Shown: one piece after another, positions 41,808 to 49,953 of the stretch
How the letters are laid out: every line of letters starts with the position of its first letter
Position numbering within the stretch: the stretch's first letter is position 1
Origin: Clostridia bacterium UC5.1-2E3
Lineage (GTDB): Bacteria > Bacillota > Clostridia > Lachnospirales > Lachnospiraceae
Length of the DNA stretch: 64,000 nucleotides
Assembly: GCA_001304875.1 (NCBI GenBank)
Contig: BBZO01000015.1
Coordinates: 1 to 64,000 of the forward strand
Direction of reading: 5' to 3'
Made by a program: the position numbers and the translations under genes
The notes under the pieces: generated by a model
What the model saw: the letters and a program-made list of their open reading frames with translations, nothing else
Told to the model about the DNA's origin: nothing
Databases searched by the model: none

Positions 41808-41909
41808 AACAAACGATTTTCCGCGAGGAGGGTTGTTTGTTTTCTTCCGTATATACATTGGTGCCTGGGGCGTGTGTCCCCTTGCCCGCTGATGGTACGT
41901 ACCACCAGC
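41808..41909 (+). promoter_or_regulatory. Structured leader or terminator region before aroB
   Basis: In the 174 bases between sepF and aroB lie three hairpins: 41808-41814/41835-41841 with a T-rich tail (possible weak terminator), GGGG/CCCC at 41867-41870/41878-41881, and 41888-41896/41901-41909 (9 bp, one mismatch). I cannot match this to a known riboswitch, and T-box motifs are absent. Confidence 0.4.
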
Positions 41910-41957
41910 AGCTAAACATTTTTGCAGAGCAATAATATTTAAGAAAGGAAAACCAGT

Positions 41958-43048
41958 ATGTCCCATCGAATGACGGTCCATATGGACCAGGTTCCCATAT
42001 ACGATATTGTCATGGAAGATTCCTTCGCAAAGCTTCCGGAGGAGCTAAAGAGGTTTGAGCTGTCCAGCCGGCGCATCTGTATTGTCACCGACTCCAACGT
42101 CGCCCCCCTCTATCTGGAGGCGGTGGAGTCGGTCATAAACCCTGCTGCCGCCAGGTGATTTCCTATGTATTCCCGGCGGGAGAGGAGCACAAGACGCTGG
42201 ATACGGTGCGAAAGCTCTACGAGACGCTGATTCTGGCCAGATTTGACCGCAACGATTATCTCGTCGCCCTGGGCGGCGGCGTGGTCGGAGACCTCTGCGG
42301 CTTTGCGGCGGCCACCTATCTGCGCGGCGTCTCCTTCATACAGATCCCGACGACCCTGCTTTCCCAGGTGGACAGCAGCATCGGGGGCAAAACCGGGGTG
42401 GACTTCGACTCCTACAAGAACATGGTCGGAGCGTTCCATATGCCCAGGCTGGTTTACGAAAACATTTCCACGCTGCTGACGCTGCCGGACGAGCAGTTCT
42501 CCGCCGGAATGGGTGAGGTCATCAAGCATGGTCTCATCAAGGACCGGGCGTACTACCGCTGGATCCTGGAAAACAAGGCGGGCATATGGGGCAGGGACAC
42601 GGCTCTCATCGAGAAGCTGGTGCTCATAAGCAACCGCATCAAGCGGGACGTGGTGGAGGACGATCCGAAGGAACAGGGGCAGAGGGCGCATCTGAATTTC
42701 GGACACACGCTGGGGCATGCCATCGAAAAGCTTAAGGATTTCGAGCTGCTTCACGGGCAGTGCGTCGCCATCGGCGCTCTGGCGGCCATGTACCTCTCCT
42801 GCAGACGCGGAATGCTTTCCATGGAAGAGGTGGAAGAGTATAAAAACAGCCTGGCCGCTTTCCAGATCCCCTCATCGGTCTCCGGACTCAGCCGGGAGGA
42901 CGTGATTGCGGCCACAAAGAACGATAAGAAGATGGACTCTGGCGTCATCAAATTTATCCTTCTCCACAGCATCGGCGACGCCTACACGGACCGAACGGTC
43001 ACCGACGAGGAGATGGGAGAGGCGCTGGAGTATGTGCTGGCACGGTAG
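41958..43048 (+). CDS. aroB: 3-dehydroquinate synthase (one frameshift)
   Basis: Second enzyme of the shikimate pathway; converts DAHP to 3-dehydroquinate with NAD and a metal ion. About 363 residues. Marks: FPAGEEHKTLDTV, ALGGGVVGDLCGFAAATYLRG, PTTLLSQVDSSIGGKTGVDF, GMGEVIKHGLI (metal-binding Glu) and NFGHTLGHAIE (metal-binding His residues). The frame breaks near 42140. RBS AAGAAAGGA before ATG 41958. It is isolated from other aro genes, between sepF and lspA where ylmH-type genes are more usual. Confidence 0.94.
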
Positions 43049-43148
43049 CGTGTGACGTCCGGAGCACGCAGTGCGGAGCAATCCGGTATCAAAGGGGTCA
43101 AAATACCTTTTGCCCCCAACATCATATTATATACTGGCAGGTAATAAA

Positions 43149-43685
43149 ATGAATTTTAAAATAAAACAGATTATTTGGTTTGTGACCGGTGTGCTGGCCT
43201 GCATCGGTCTGGATCAGTGGACCAAGGCGCTGGCCGTCAGCCGCTTGAAGGGGCAGCCGCCTTTCGTCATCCTGGACGGCGTGTTCGAGTTCTTCTACTC
43301 GGAGAACCGGGGCGCAGCCTTTGGAATGCTGCAGGGGAGACAGGGATTTTTCTTTGTCATCGGCCTGGTTGTCATCGCCGCTGTCATCTATTATCTCTGC
43401 AGGGTTCCCGCGGATCGCAGGTACTGGCCGCTGACCTTCTGCGTCCTTCTGATCGCCTCCGGCGCCGTGGGAAACATGATCGACCGGGTCACCCAGGGAT
43501 ATGTGGTGGATTTCCTCTATTTTAAGCTGATCAATTTCCCCATCTTTAACGTGGCGGACTGCTACGTGACGGTGGCCACGGCGGTTATCATTGTATTATT
43601 TTTGTTCCACTACAGGGATGAGGACCTGGCGGTCTTTTCCCTGCGGGGGCACGATTTCCTTCAAAACCGCGACAAGGAGGAGTAA
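43149..43685 (+). CDS. lspA: Lipoprotein signal peptidase (signal peptidase II)
   Basis: Membrane aspartyl protease that removes lipoprotein signal peptides; 178 residues with four transmembrane helices. Conserved segments: CIGLDQWTKALAV, FFYSENRGAAFGML, SGAVGNMIDRVTQGYVVDFLYF and FNVADCYVTVA. The two catalytic Asp are those of NMIDR and NVADCY. Intact. ATG 43149 is chosen over an in-frame start 78 bases upstream that would add unrelated residues. The RluD-type gene follows after 3 bases, the usual lspA-rluD pair. Confidence 0.94.
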   Translation: MNFKIKQIIWFVTGVLACIGLDQWTKALAVSRLKGQPPFVILDGVFEFFYSENRGAAFGMLQGRQGFFFVIGLVVIAAVIYYLCRVPADRRYWPLTFCVLLIASGAVGNMIDRVTQGYVVDFLYFKLINFPIFNVADCYVTVATAVIIVLFLFHYRDEDLAVFSLRGHDFLQNRDKEE

Positions 43686-43688
43686 AAT

Positions 43689-44612
43689 TTGACGATTCAG
43701 TGCACGGCAGGTGAGGAGAGCAGAGGAGAGCGGATTGACAAATACCTCTCTGAGCAGTATCCTGACCTGTCGCGGTCTTTTATACAGAAGCTTTTGAAAT
43801 CGGAGGCTGTAACCATCAAAAACCGCCCGGTGAAGAGCAATTATAAATTAAGCGGCGGCGAGGAAATCACGCTGTGCATCCCCGATGCCGTGGAGCCGGA
43901 GATACTGGCCGAGCCCATGGATCTGGATATCATATACGAAGACCGGGACATCATTCTCATTAACAAACCCAAAGGGATGGTGGTGCACCCGGCCGCAGGG
44001 CATTACAGCGGCACGCTGGTAAATGGGCTGATGGACCACTGCCGGGACGAGCTCTCCGGCATCAACGGTGTTCTCCGCCCGGGCATCGTCCACCGCATCG
44101 ATATGGATACCACCGGCGTCATCATCGCCTGCAAGAATGATTTCGCCCACAATCACATCGCAGAGCAGCTTAAGGAGCATTCCATCAGCCGCAGATATAT
44201 CGCAATCGTCCACGGCAATCTAAAGGAGGACGAGGGAACTGTAAATGCCCCCATCGGCCGCCATCCCACAGACCGGAAGAAAATGGCCGTCAACTATAAG
44301 AACGGCAAAGAGGCTGTCACCCATTATCATGTACTTTCAAGGTATGGAAATTATACGTACATCGAATGCCGACTGGAAACCGGGCGAACCCACCAGATCC
44401 GCGTCCATATGGCAAGCCTGGGACATCCGCTTTTGGGGGATCGCGTCTACGGCCCGGCCAGATGTCCGTTTCCTTCGCTCCAGGGACAGACGCTCCACGC
44501 CGAGCTCCTGGGCATTGTCCATCCGCGAACCGGGGAATACATGGAGTTTCACGCGCCCATTCCGCCATATTTTGAGGAATTACTGAAGCGCTTTGAGCGG
44601 GAATTGCTTTGA
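43689..44612 (+). CDS. RluA/RluD-family pseudouridine synthase
   Basis: A 307-residue intact enzyme that isomerises uridines in rRNA (probably 23S). An N-terminal S4 domain (RIDKYLSEQYPDLSRSFIQKLLKSEAVTIKN) precedes the catalytic domain with the active-site motif GIVHRIDMDTTGVII, where the Asp of HRID is catalytic. The usual HRLDRxTSG reads HRIDMDTTG here. GRTHQIRVHMASLGHPLLGD closes the domain. TTG start at 43689 after AAGGAGGAG. The B. subtilis lspA neighbour is ylyB, of the same family. Confidence 0.92.
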   Translation: MTIQCTAGEESRGERIDKYLSEQYPDLSRSFIQKLLKSEAVTIKNRPVKSNYKLSGGEEITLCIPDAVEPEILAEPMDLDIIYEDRDIILINKPKGMVVHPAAGHYSGTLVNGLMDHCRDELSGINGVLRPGIVHRIDMDTTGVIIACKNDFAHNHIAEQLKEHSISRRYIAIVHGNLKEDEGTVNAPIGRHPTDRKKMAVNYKNGKEAVTHYHVLSRYGNYTYIECRLETGRTHQIRVHMASLGHPLLGDRVYGPARCPFPSLQGQTLHAELLGIVHPRTGEYMEFHAPIPPYFEELLKRFERELL

Positions 44613-44976
44613 ATGTAACGTGCTGCGTAAGGTAATGCAGGTGTGCAGGAAACGCGGGCGGCAAAGGGAGCTGCAAAGTGATCGGCGAAGAGAGCAGTAA
44701 AATAAACAGTAAAGCGGGATATAAGTTTACATAAAATATTTATGTAAATTAAAGTGGCAAACTTAAAGTATCTAATACGTATTGCAAAAAGAAGGGTGCC
44801 ATTGCAAATTTAAGAATTGCATGGATTAAAATTGTAAAAATAGGAATCCCAGAGCAGGAATTGTAAAATAAAAAATGTAAAACTTGCGAAATAATAGTGA
44901 CTTTTCTGACAGATTGCAGTATAATAACAATATAATTCGTATAGTGAATGACTGCAAGGTGAGAGGAGCGATTAGT
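44613..44976. other. AT-rich intergenic region without recognised genes
   Basis: The 364 bases between the RluD-type gene and the kinase-like gene. The first ~100 bases keep the GC of the flanks; the rest is very AT-rich with many ATTGTAAA/TTGCAAA-like words but no long ORF. It contains the 27-bp palindrome at 44724-44750 and possible -10 boxes (TATAAT at 44920 and 44931) for the next gene. Confidence 0.6.
44724..44750. repeat. 27-bp palindrome, XerD-arm-like (copy 1)
   Basis: Left arm AGTTTACATAA (44724-44734), centre AATAT, right arm TTATGTAAATT (44740-44750). The arms pair except for one position. The right arm differs by one base from TTATGTAAACT, the XerD-side half of the B. subtilis dif site as I recall it. 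A second copy with the same 11-5-11 layout is at 48975. Confidence 0.7.
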
Positions 44977-45608
44977 ATGAGTGGAAATTTAGTAATCACC
45001 ATAGGACGAGAGTGCGGAAGCGGCGGAAGACGGATCGGGCAGATGCTGGCTGAAAAGCTGGGAATCAAATGCTACGATAAAGAACTTCTTGCACTGGCTG
45101 CGAAGAACAGCGGACTTTGCAAGGAGCTGTTCGAGACCCACGACGAGAAGCCTACCAGCAGTTTTTATATTCCCTGGTCATGGATACGTATTCCATCGGA
45201 TATTCCGGTTCCGCCTACATGGATATGCCCATCAACCACAAGGTCTTCCTGGCACAGTTTGATACCATCAAGAAGCTGGCCGATGAGGAGTCCTGCGTGA
45301 TCGTAGGCCGCTGCGCCGACTACGCATTGGCCGAGTATCCCAATCGTGTCTCCGTATTTATCTGCGGCAACGAGGAGGACAAGATACGGCATCTGGCTGA
45401 AAAGCACGAAGTCAACGAAGCCAAGGCTCGCGACATCATGATAAAAACCGATAAAAAGAGAGCAAGCTATTACAATTATTATTCCAGCAAGCGCTGGGGA
45501 GACACCAAGAGCTATGATCTGTGCATAAACAGCAGCATCATCGGCTACGAGGGCGTGGTTGAGCTGATACTTGAATATATTCGGATAAAGAAAGAACATA
45601 CAAAATAA
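44977..45608 (+). CDS. Cytidylate-kinase-like protein (one frameshift)
   Basis: P-loop nucleotide kinase-like protein of about 210 residues. It opens MSGNLVITIGRECGSGGRRIGQMLAEKLGIKCYDKELLALAAK, the pattern of the cytidylate-kinase-like family, in which the GREFGSGG-type loop binds phosphate. CVIVGRCADYAL and RRASYYNYYSS-like segments (KRASYYNYYSSKRWGD) support it. The family is distinct from housekeeping Cmk, and its substrate is not established. The frame breaks near 45150 (GG read as G; restores KAYQQFLYSLVMD). ATG 44977 follows GAGAGGAG. Two hairpin terminators follow. Confidence 0.85.
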
Positions 45609-45641
45609 AGTAAAACTAAATGTAAAGGAAGCAGATAGTTT

Positions 45642-45697
45642 ACCGCCAGGTTTTTTGCAGTTTTGAGATTAAAATTGAAAGAGACCTGGCGGTCTTT
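45642..45697 (+). terminator. Terminator after the kinase-like gene
   Basis: Perfect 10-base arms (45642-45651 and 45684-45693) with an inner 7-bp hairpin in the loop, followed by CTTT. The T tract is short, so efficiency is uncertain. Confidence 0.6.
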
Positions 45698-45753
45698 ATA
45701 TGTTGTCTGCGAGGTATGTGCCGTCTGATTGATTTATTATATAAATGAACCCC

Positions 45754-45812
45754 AAAACACCTGCAGGAACAATGGACCGGTTCAGCCGGCAAATCTCTGT
45801 GGGTGTTTTTTA
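45754..45812 (+). terminator. Second hairpin with T tract (terminator or small RNA end)
   Basis: Thirteen-base arms (45754-45766 and 45797-45809, two G-T pairs) with an inner CCGG/CCGG hairpin and a T run. It stands alone in the ~270-base gap before the TtcA-like gene. It may back up the terminator at 45642 or end a short RNA; no clear promoter was found for the latter. Confidence 0.55.
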
Positions 45813-45854
45813 TAAAAATTTTTTAACCCTTCAAAGATTTTTACCGTTATCCTG

Positions 45855-45883
45855 TTTACAAACCCAAGTAAATGCGATAGAAT
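45855..45883 (+). promoter_or_regulatory. Promoter of the TtcA-like/recombinase unit
   Basis: TTTACA at 45855-45860, 17-base spacer, TAGAAT at 45878-45883. The leader has a 7-bp hairpin (arms near 45897-45903 and 45910-45916) before the gene at 45964. Confidence 0.65.
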
Positions 45884-45963
45884 AGTGACGTACAACTATT
45901 CGTGAAAGAATAGTTTATCGAAAAGTTACACCCAAAATCTACGAACAGGAGTTATAATTCCGT

Positions 45964-46703
45964 ATGAAGCTTCAACGCCTTCTAAGCCTGACCCGCCAGG
46001 CAATCGACGACTATCAGATGATTCAGACCGGCGATCATATTATGCTGGGAATCTCCGGCGGAAAAGACAGTTTGACACTGTTGTATGCGCTGAGCAGTCT
46101 GAAAAATTTTATCCCAATAAATTTGAATTATCAGCGATTACAGTGGATCTGGGATTCGAGGGATTCGACCTCTCTCCTATCAAAGCCCTCTGTGAGGCTT
46201 TAAACGTGCCATTTACAGCCGTTCACACAGAAATAGGTAAAATATTGTTTGAGGCACGAAAAGAGGCAAATCCATGTGCTCTGTGCGCCAAGATGCGCAA
46301 AGGCGCGTTAAACAGCGCCGCAAAGGAATTGGGCTGCAATAAAATCGCCTATGCCCATCACCGCGATGATCTGATTGAGACCATGCTTTTGTCTCTGATC
46401 TTTGAGGGACGTTTTTACAGTTTTTCGCCGGTCACATATCTGGACCGCACGGATCTGACGCTTATCCGTCCCATGATCTATGTGACGGAGGCGGATGTGA
46501 TCGGGTTTAAAAATAAATATCAGCTCCCTGTGTGCAAAAATCCCTGCCCGGTGGATGGAAAAACCAAGCGGGAATATGTTAAAAATTTAACTAAAACTTT
46601 AAATCAGGAAAATCCCGGCGTCAAAGAACGGCTGTTCCACGCAATTATTGAAGGAAATATCGATGGATGGCCGCCCAGGATTGAAAAAAGGAGGGGTCTG
46701 TGA
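45964..46703 (+). CDS. TtcA-like tRNA thiolation PP-loop protein (one frameshift)
   Basis: PP-loop ATP pyrophosphatase of about 246 residues, like tRNA 2-thiocytidine(32) synthetase. The PP-loop is ISGGKDSLTLLYAL; a CALCAKMRKGAL segment and AYAHHRDDLIETMLLSLIFEGRF follow, both typical of TtcA-type enzymes. CKNPCPVDG supplies further cysteines. TtcA binds an iron-sulfur cluster through such cysteines. The frame breaks near 46110. The start has AGGAG 9 bases before ATG 45964. Its stop overlaps the recombinase start (TGATG), so the two are cotranslated. Confidence 0.85.
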
Positions 46704-47753
46704 TGGCCAAATTAACGTATCACGAACAGAAAGACCTGGATAACACAAAGAAGCTTCGCGCTCTGATCAAAGAACTTCCCCCGTTCTGTTCTGATTTTTT
46801 CCGAGGAATTGAACCCCGCACCTCCACCCGTACGAGGATTGCCTATGCCTATGATCTGCGGATATTCTTTGATTTTTTGAGAGAAAATAATCCTCAATTT
46901 TCAAAACTGGCCCCCCGTGATATCACTCTTTCCATGCTGGAACAGCTGGGATCGATGGATATAGAAGAATATATGGATTTCCTGCACGCATATTCCCGCG
47001 AGAACCGCGGAGAGATGGTCAATACTGAGCGCGGCCTCACACGGAAGCTGGCCTCTCTGAAGAGCTTCTACAACTATTTTTTCCGGATGGAGCGAATCTC
47101 CACCAACCCGGCCGCCCTGGTGCAGCTTCCCAAAATACATGAAAAGGAAATCATCCGTCTCGAGATCGATGAAGTCGCCCGTCTTCTCGACGAGGTTGAG
47201 GGCGGCGAGAAGCTGACAGAAAAACAGAAAGCTTACCATGAAAAGACAAAGGTCCGGGATCTGGCAATCATGACGCTCCTGTTAGGTACGGGGCTTCGTG
47301 TCTCCGAATGTGTGGGCTTAAATATCACGGATATTGACTTTGGTGTGGACGGCCTGCGTGTTCACCGAAAAGGCGGAAAGGAGGTCATCGTTTATTTCGG
47401 CGAGGAGGTCGAACAGGCGCTCAGAGAGTATCTCCGGGAACGAAAAGAAATCGTAACGGCTGAGGGCGACGAAGATGCGCTGTTCCTCTCGATGCAGAGA
47501 AAACGAATCAATGTGCGAAGCGTGGAAAATCTCGTAAAAAATACGCAAAAACCGTCACGCCTCTAAAAAAATCACCCCTCATAAGCTGCGAAGCACCTAC
47601 GGAACAAACCTTTATCATGAGACAAACGATATCTATCTGGTGGCGGATGTGCTTGGACACTCCGATGTCAATACCACCAAAAAGCACTATGCGGCGCAGG
47701 CGGACGAGCGCAGACGCAGCGCAAGGAATGCGGTAAAGCTACGGAATGAATGA
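46703..47753 (+). CDS. Xer-type tyrosine recombinase (two frameshifts)
   Basis: Site-specific recombinase of about 350 residues. The N-terminal SAM-like core-binding domain (TSTRTRIAYAYDLRIFFDFL) is followed by the catalytic domain with the full set of residues: Arg in GTGLRVSECVGL, Lys in VHRKGGKEV, His-Leu-Arg in HKLRSTYGTNLYH, His in VLGHSDVNTTKKHY and the Tyr nucleophile at its end. Both frameshifts are in A runs near 47535 and 47565. It is longer than typical XerC/XerD (~300). Its place beside yneA-like and lexA genes suggests a chromosomal rather than prophage recombinase; two XerD-arm-like palindromes lie on either side (44724, 48975). Confidence 0.88.
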
Positions 47754-47774
47754 ATTACATGAATAGTGAATACA

Positions 47775-48080
47775 TCATTTGACTTCATCCGAGTAATAGC
47801 ACACGGTCAGATGCCTGCCGGCATACAGTATTTCATCGCCGCTCAATCCGTTCATTCTTTTTAATTCTTCCATATAACAGGCGGTGTCTATCCCTGCTTC
47901 TTTTCCGTACCGGTCTGCGATACTCCACAAAGTCTCGCCGTCCTCGATACGGATGCTGGTATAATACTTCTGCTGAGGGGCCCGGTCCGGCTCCTCAGCC
48001 ATGGCGCTCATGATGTTTTTCCCGAAGAAAGAGGAAGAAAACACCAGGAATGCCGAGATAACAATTAAAATCTTTTTCAT
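47775..48080 (-). CDS. LysM-domain YneA-like SOS division inhibitor
   Basis: A 101-residue exported protein. The N-terminal signal or anchor helix (KKILIVISAFLVFSSSFF) precedes a LysM-like domain (YTSIRIEDGETLWSIADRYGKEAG ... YMEELKRMNGLSGDEILYAGRHLTVCY). Architecture and position opposite lexA match YneA of B. subtilis, which blocks division during SOS. Start: the ATG at 48080, with AAAGGGGCG upstream. Its promoter is a perfect consensus TTGACA-17-TATAAT with a LexA box in the spacer, so it should be tightly LexA-repressed. Intact. Confidence 0.82.
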   Translation of the reverse strand: MKKILIVISAFLVFSSSFFGKNIMSAMAEEPDRAPQQKYYTSIRIEDGETLWSIADRYGKEAGIDTACYMEELKRMNGLSGDEILYAGRHLTVCYYSDEVK

Positions 48081-48128
48081 ATGTAACGCCCCTTTGCAGT
48101 AAAAATCAAGCAGCGAACATATATTCCG

Positions 48129-48140
48129 GAACATTTGTTC
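48129..48140. promoter_or_regulatory. LexA (SOS) box 1
   Basis: GAACATTTGTTC, a perfect GAAC-N4-GTTC palindrome in the leader of the yneA-like gene, just downstream of its expected start point. Confidence 0.85.
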
Positions 48141-48153
48141 TTGTTATGTTTGC

Positions 48154-48182
48154 ATTATAGTATCTGAACAGATGTTTGTCAA
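48154..48182 (-). promoter_or_regulatory. Consensus promoter of the yneA-like gene
   Basis: On the minus strand: TTGACA (48182-48177), 17-base spacer, TATAAT (48159-48154), both perfect consensus. LexA box 2 fills much of the spacer. Confidence 0.92.
48166..48177. promoter_or_regulatory. LexA (SOS) box 2
   Basis: GAACAGATGTTT (one mismatch to GAAC-N4-GTTC), between the -35 and -10 of the yneA-like promoter, 37 bases from box 1. Confidence 0.85.
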
Positions 48183-48202
48183 TAGATTTTTCAAAAATTA
48201 TC

Positions 48203-48214
48203 GAACAAAGGTTT
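48203..48214. promoter_or_regulatory. LexA (SOS) box 3
   Basis: GAACAAAGGTTT, 37 bases from box 2 and ending at the -35 of the lexA promoter. Confidence 0.8.
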
Positions 48215-48241
48215 GCATTTTTCTCGAACATATGTTAGTAT
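48213..48241 (+). promoter_or_regulatory. Promoter of lexA
   Basis: TTGCAT at 48213-48218, 17-base spacer, TAGTAT at 48236-48241. LexA box 4 covers the spacer and reaches the -10, fitting autorepression. Confidence 0.8.
48226..48237. promoter_or_regulatory. LexA (SOS) box 4
   Basis: GAACATATGTTA within CGAACATATGTTAG, close to the Gram-positive SOS consensus CGAAC-N4-GTTCG, overlapping the lexA core promoter. Confidence 0.88.
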
Positions 48242-48289
48242 AGTAGTATCAAAACTCCACCAAATACGAGACACGACAGGAGGTCCCTT

Positions 48290-48924
48290 ATGACACAGGC
48301 AAAATCACATCAAAGCAGACAGAGATTTTAGAATATATTAAGGAATGCATTTTGAAAAAAGGATATCCGCCGGCAGTGCGCGAGATCTGCGCAGCCGTTC
48401 ATTTAAAGTCCACCTCTTCGGTTCACTCCCATCTGGAGACGCTGGAAAGGAATGGATACATACGCCGCGATCCCACGAAGCCCAGAACCATCGAGATCAT
48501 CGATGACAGCTTCAATCTGACCCGGCGCGAGGTTGTCAATGTTCCCCTGGTTGGAACCGTGGCCGCCGGTCTCCCGCTTCTGGCTGAGGAAAACATCGAG
48601 AACTACTTTCCCATTCCGGTTGAGATGCTTCCGAACAAGGAGGTTTTTATGCTGCGCGTAAAGGGTGACAGCATGATTGAGGCCGGTATCTATGACGGAG
48701 ACCAGGTGATTGTCGAGAGATCGGCTACCGCCGCCAACGGGGAGAAGGTTGTGGCCCTGGTGGAGGATTCCGCCACAGTGAAGACTTTTTATAAGGAAAA
48801 GGGACACTACCGTTTACAGCCGGAAAACAGCTCGATGGAACCGATCATTGTGGACGAGGTGACGATTCTCGGTAAAGTCATCGGTTTAATCCGCATGATG
48901 CGCCCGGTGAATCTGAGAGCATAG
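48290..48924 (+). CDS. lexA: SOS repressor LexA (one frameshift)
   Basis: Represses SOS genes until RecA filaments trigger self-cleavage. About 211 residues. An N-terminal winged helix (ITSKQTEILEYIKECILKKGYPPAVREICAAVHLKSTSSVHSHL) is followed by the cleavage site Ala-Gly in GTVAAGLPLLAEEN. The catalytic Ser is in VKGDSMIEAGIYDGD and the Lys in SATVKTFYKEKG. ATG 48290 follows GGAGG by 7 bases; one A is missing near 48303, so the first intact ORF only begins at 48352. Divergent from the yneA-like gene across four LexA boxes. Confidence 0.96.
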
Positions 48925-48966
48925 ACGTGTCGGTCAGTGTTTTGCATATGCCTGATAGGTTTATCC

Positions 48967-49009
48967 ACTGCATGAGTTTACATAAAAATATTATGTAAAC
49001 TCATGCAGT
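48967..49009. repeat. Extended palindrome with XerD-arm-like core (copy 2)
   Basis: Perfect 19-base arms (48967-48985 and 48991-49009) around AAATA. The inner 27 bp (48975-49001) are AGTTTACATAA, five bases, TTATGTAAACT, the same layout as the copy at 44724. The right arm equals the XerD-side half of B. subtilis dif as I recall it. It lies 42 bases after lexA; no T tract follows, so it is not a standard terminator. Confidence 0.8.
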
Positions 49010-49111
49010 ATCAAATAGCTATATGACAGATCAGCTCCTCTTCTCCCCCACTCACGGAAGCCCATTTATCTCGTGATTTAGCGATGAAAAAGGAAGAAAG
49101 GGATTTTTCTG

Positions 49112-49633
49112 ATGAACGGATGGCTGCTATTGCTCCCGTTTTTTGCTGTACGTTTTCTTCTGCCCGCAGGTTTAAACAGTCATGCGCTGCAGTGCGCTGC
49201 CTATTTTGCTCCGATGCAGGGAAAAGAACGGATGGCTTATTACATGTACCAGATATCAAACGCAGGCCTGTTTTTCTATCTGTTTTTTCTTAATGTGAAG
49301 GTCAGCGTTTCCAGTTGTTTTTTCCTGGGTGTTTTTTTCTATCTGGCCGGTCTTTTCATATGTGCGGCTTCCGTCGCAGCTTACTGTTTTCCCGACAGAA
49401 AAGGTCTTAACACAAATGGTATTTACAGGTTCTCCCGCAATCCCATGTATGTGGCTTATTTTATTTGCTTTGCAGGAATGGCCCTTTTGACGCAGTCGGG
49501 CCTGCTGTTTGGGATTCTGATGATTTTCCAGATCTCCGCCCATTGGATCGTTCTCGCGGAGGAACGATGGTGTATACAGAATTTTGGAGAGGAATACGGG
49601 CAATATATGGAGAAAGTGCGTCGTTACATCTGA
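49112..49633 (+). CDS. Isoprenylcysteine carboxyl methyltransferase-family membrane protein
   Basis: A 173-residue integral membrane protein with about four to five hydrophobic helices. The C-terminal signature NTNGIYRFSRNPMYVAYFICF ... AEERWCIQNFGEEYGQYMEKVRRYI matches the ICMT/PEMT-like methyltransferase fold that binds S-adenosylmethionine at the membrane. Bacterial members have mostly unknown substrates, possibly lipids. Intact. ATG 49112 follows GAAGAAAGGG. It is monocistronic or paired with the small gene at 49687. Codon use is more AT-rich than in the rest of the window. Confidence 0.8.
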   Translation: MNGWLLLLPFFAVRFLLPAGLNSHALQCAAYFAPMQGKERMAYYMYQISNAGLFFYLFFLNVKVSVSSCFFLGVFFYLAGLFICAASVAAYCFPDRKGLNTNGIYRFSRNPMYVAYFICFAGMALLTQSGLLFGILMIFQISAHWIVLAEERWCIQNFGEEYGQYMEKVRRYI

Positions 49634-49686
49634 GAGTCTGAGGCAGAAAAAATAGATTGTAAAACAGGCCGTACGGAGGCGATTCT

Positions 49687-49953
49687 ATGATTGAGTTCAT
49701 GCAGTTAGCAAATTCCGATAATGAAATTGGGAATGTTTATCGGGAAGGAAACGAATATATAGTCGAAGTCAATCTTTGGAATGGAAATGTGATAAAACTG
49801 AGGACGACAGGCTGCAATCGGATCACTCATAACATAAACTTAGTGGATGAATTTGGAGATATATTGATAAAAGATGGTATCTATCGATTTATGACTGTTG
49901 ACAATGAAGATATTATTTTAGAAATCGCTGCATGTGATTTATGCCCGGTTTGA
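49687..49953 (+). CDS. Hypothetical 88-residue protein
   Basis: A small acidic soluble protein (MIEFMQLANSDNEIGNVYRE ... IAACDLCPV) with alternating hydrophobic residues that suggest a beta-rich fold and a C-terminal CDLC motif. I recognise no family. A good RBS (GGAGGCG, 6-7 bases before ATG 49687) and a clean frame support a real gene. Its base composition is clearly more AT-rich than the window average, so it may be a recent arrival. It lies 53 bases after the methyltransferase-like gene on the same strand. Confidence 0.65.
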   Translation: MIEFMQLANSDNEIGNVYREGNEYIVEVNLWNGNVIKLRTTGCNRITHNINLVDEFGDILIKDGIYRFMTVDNEDIILEIAACDLCPV

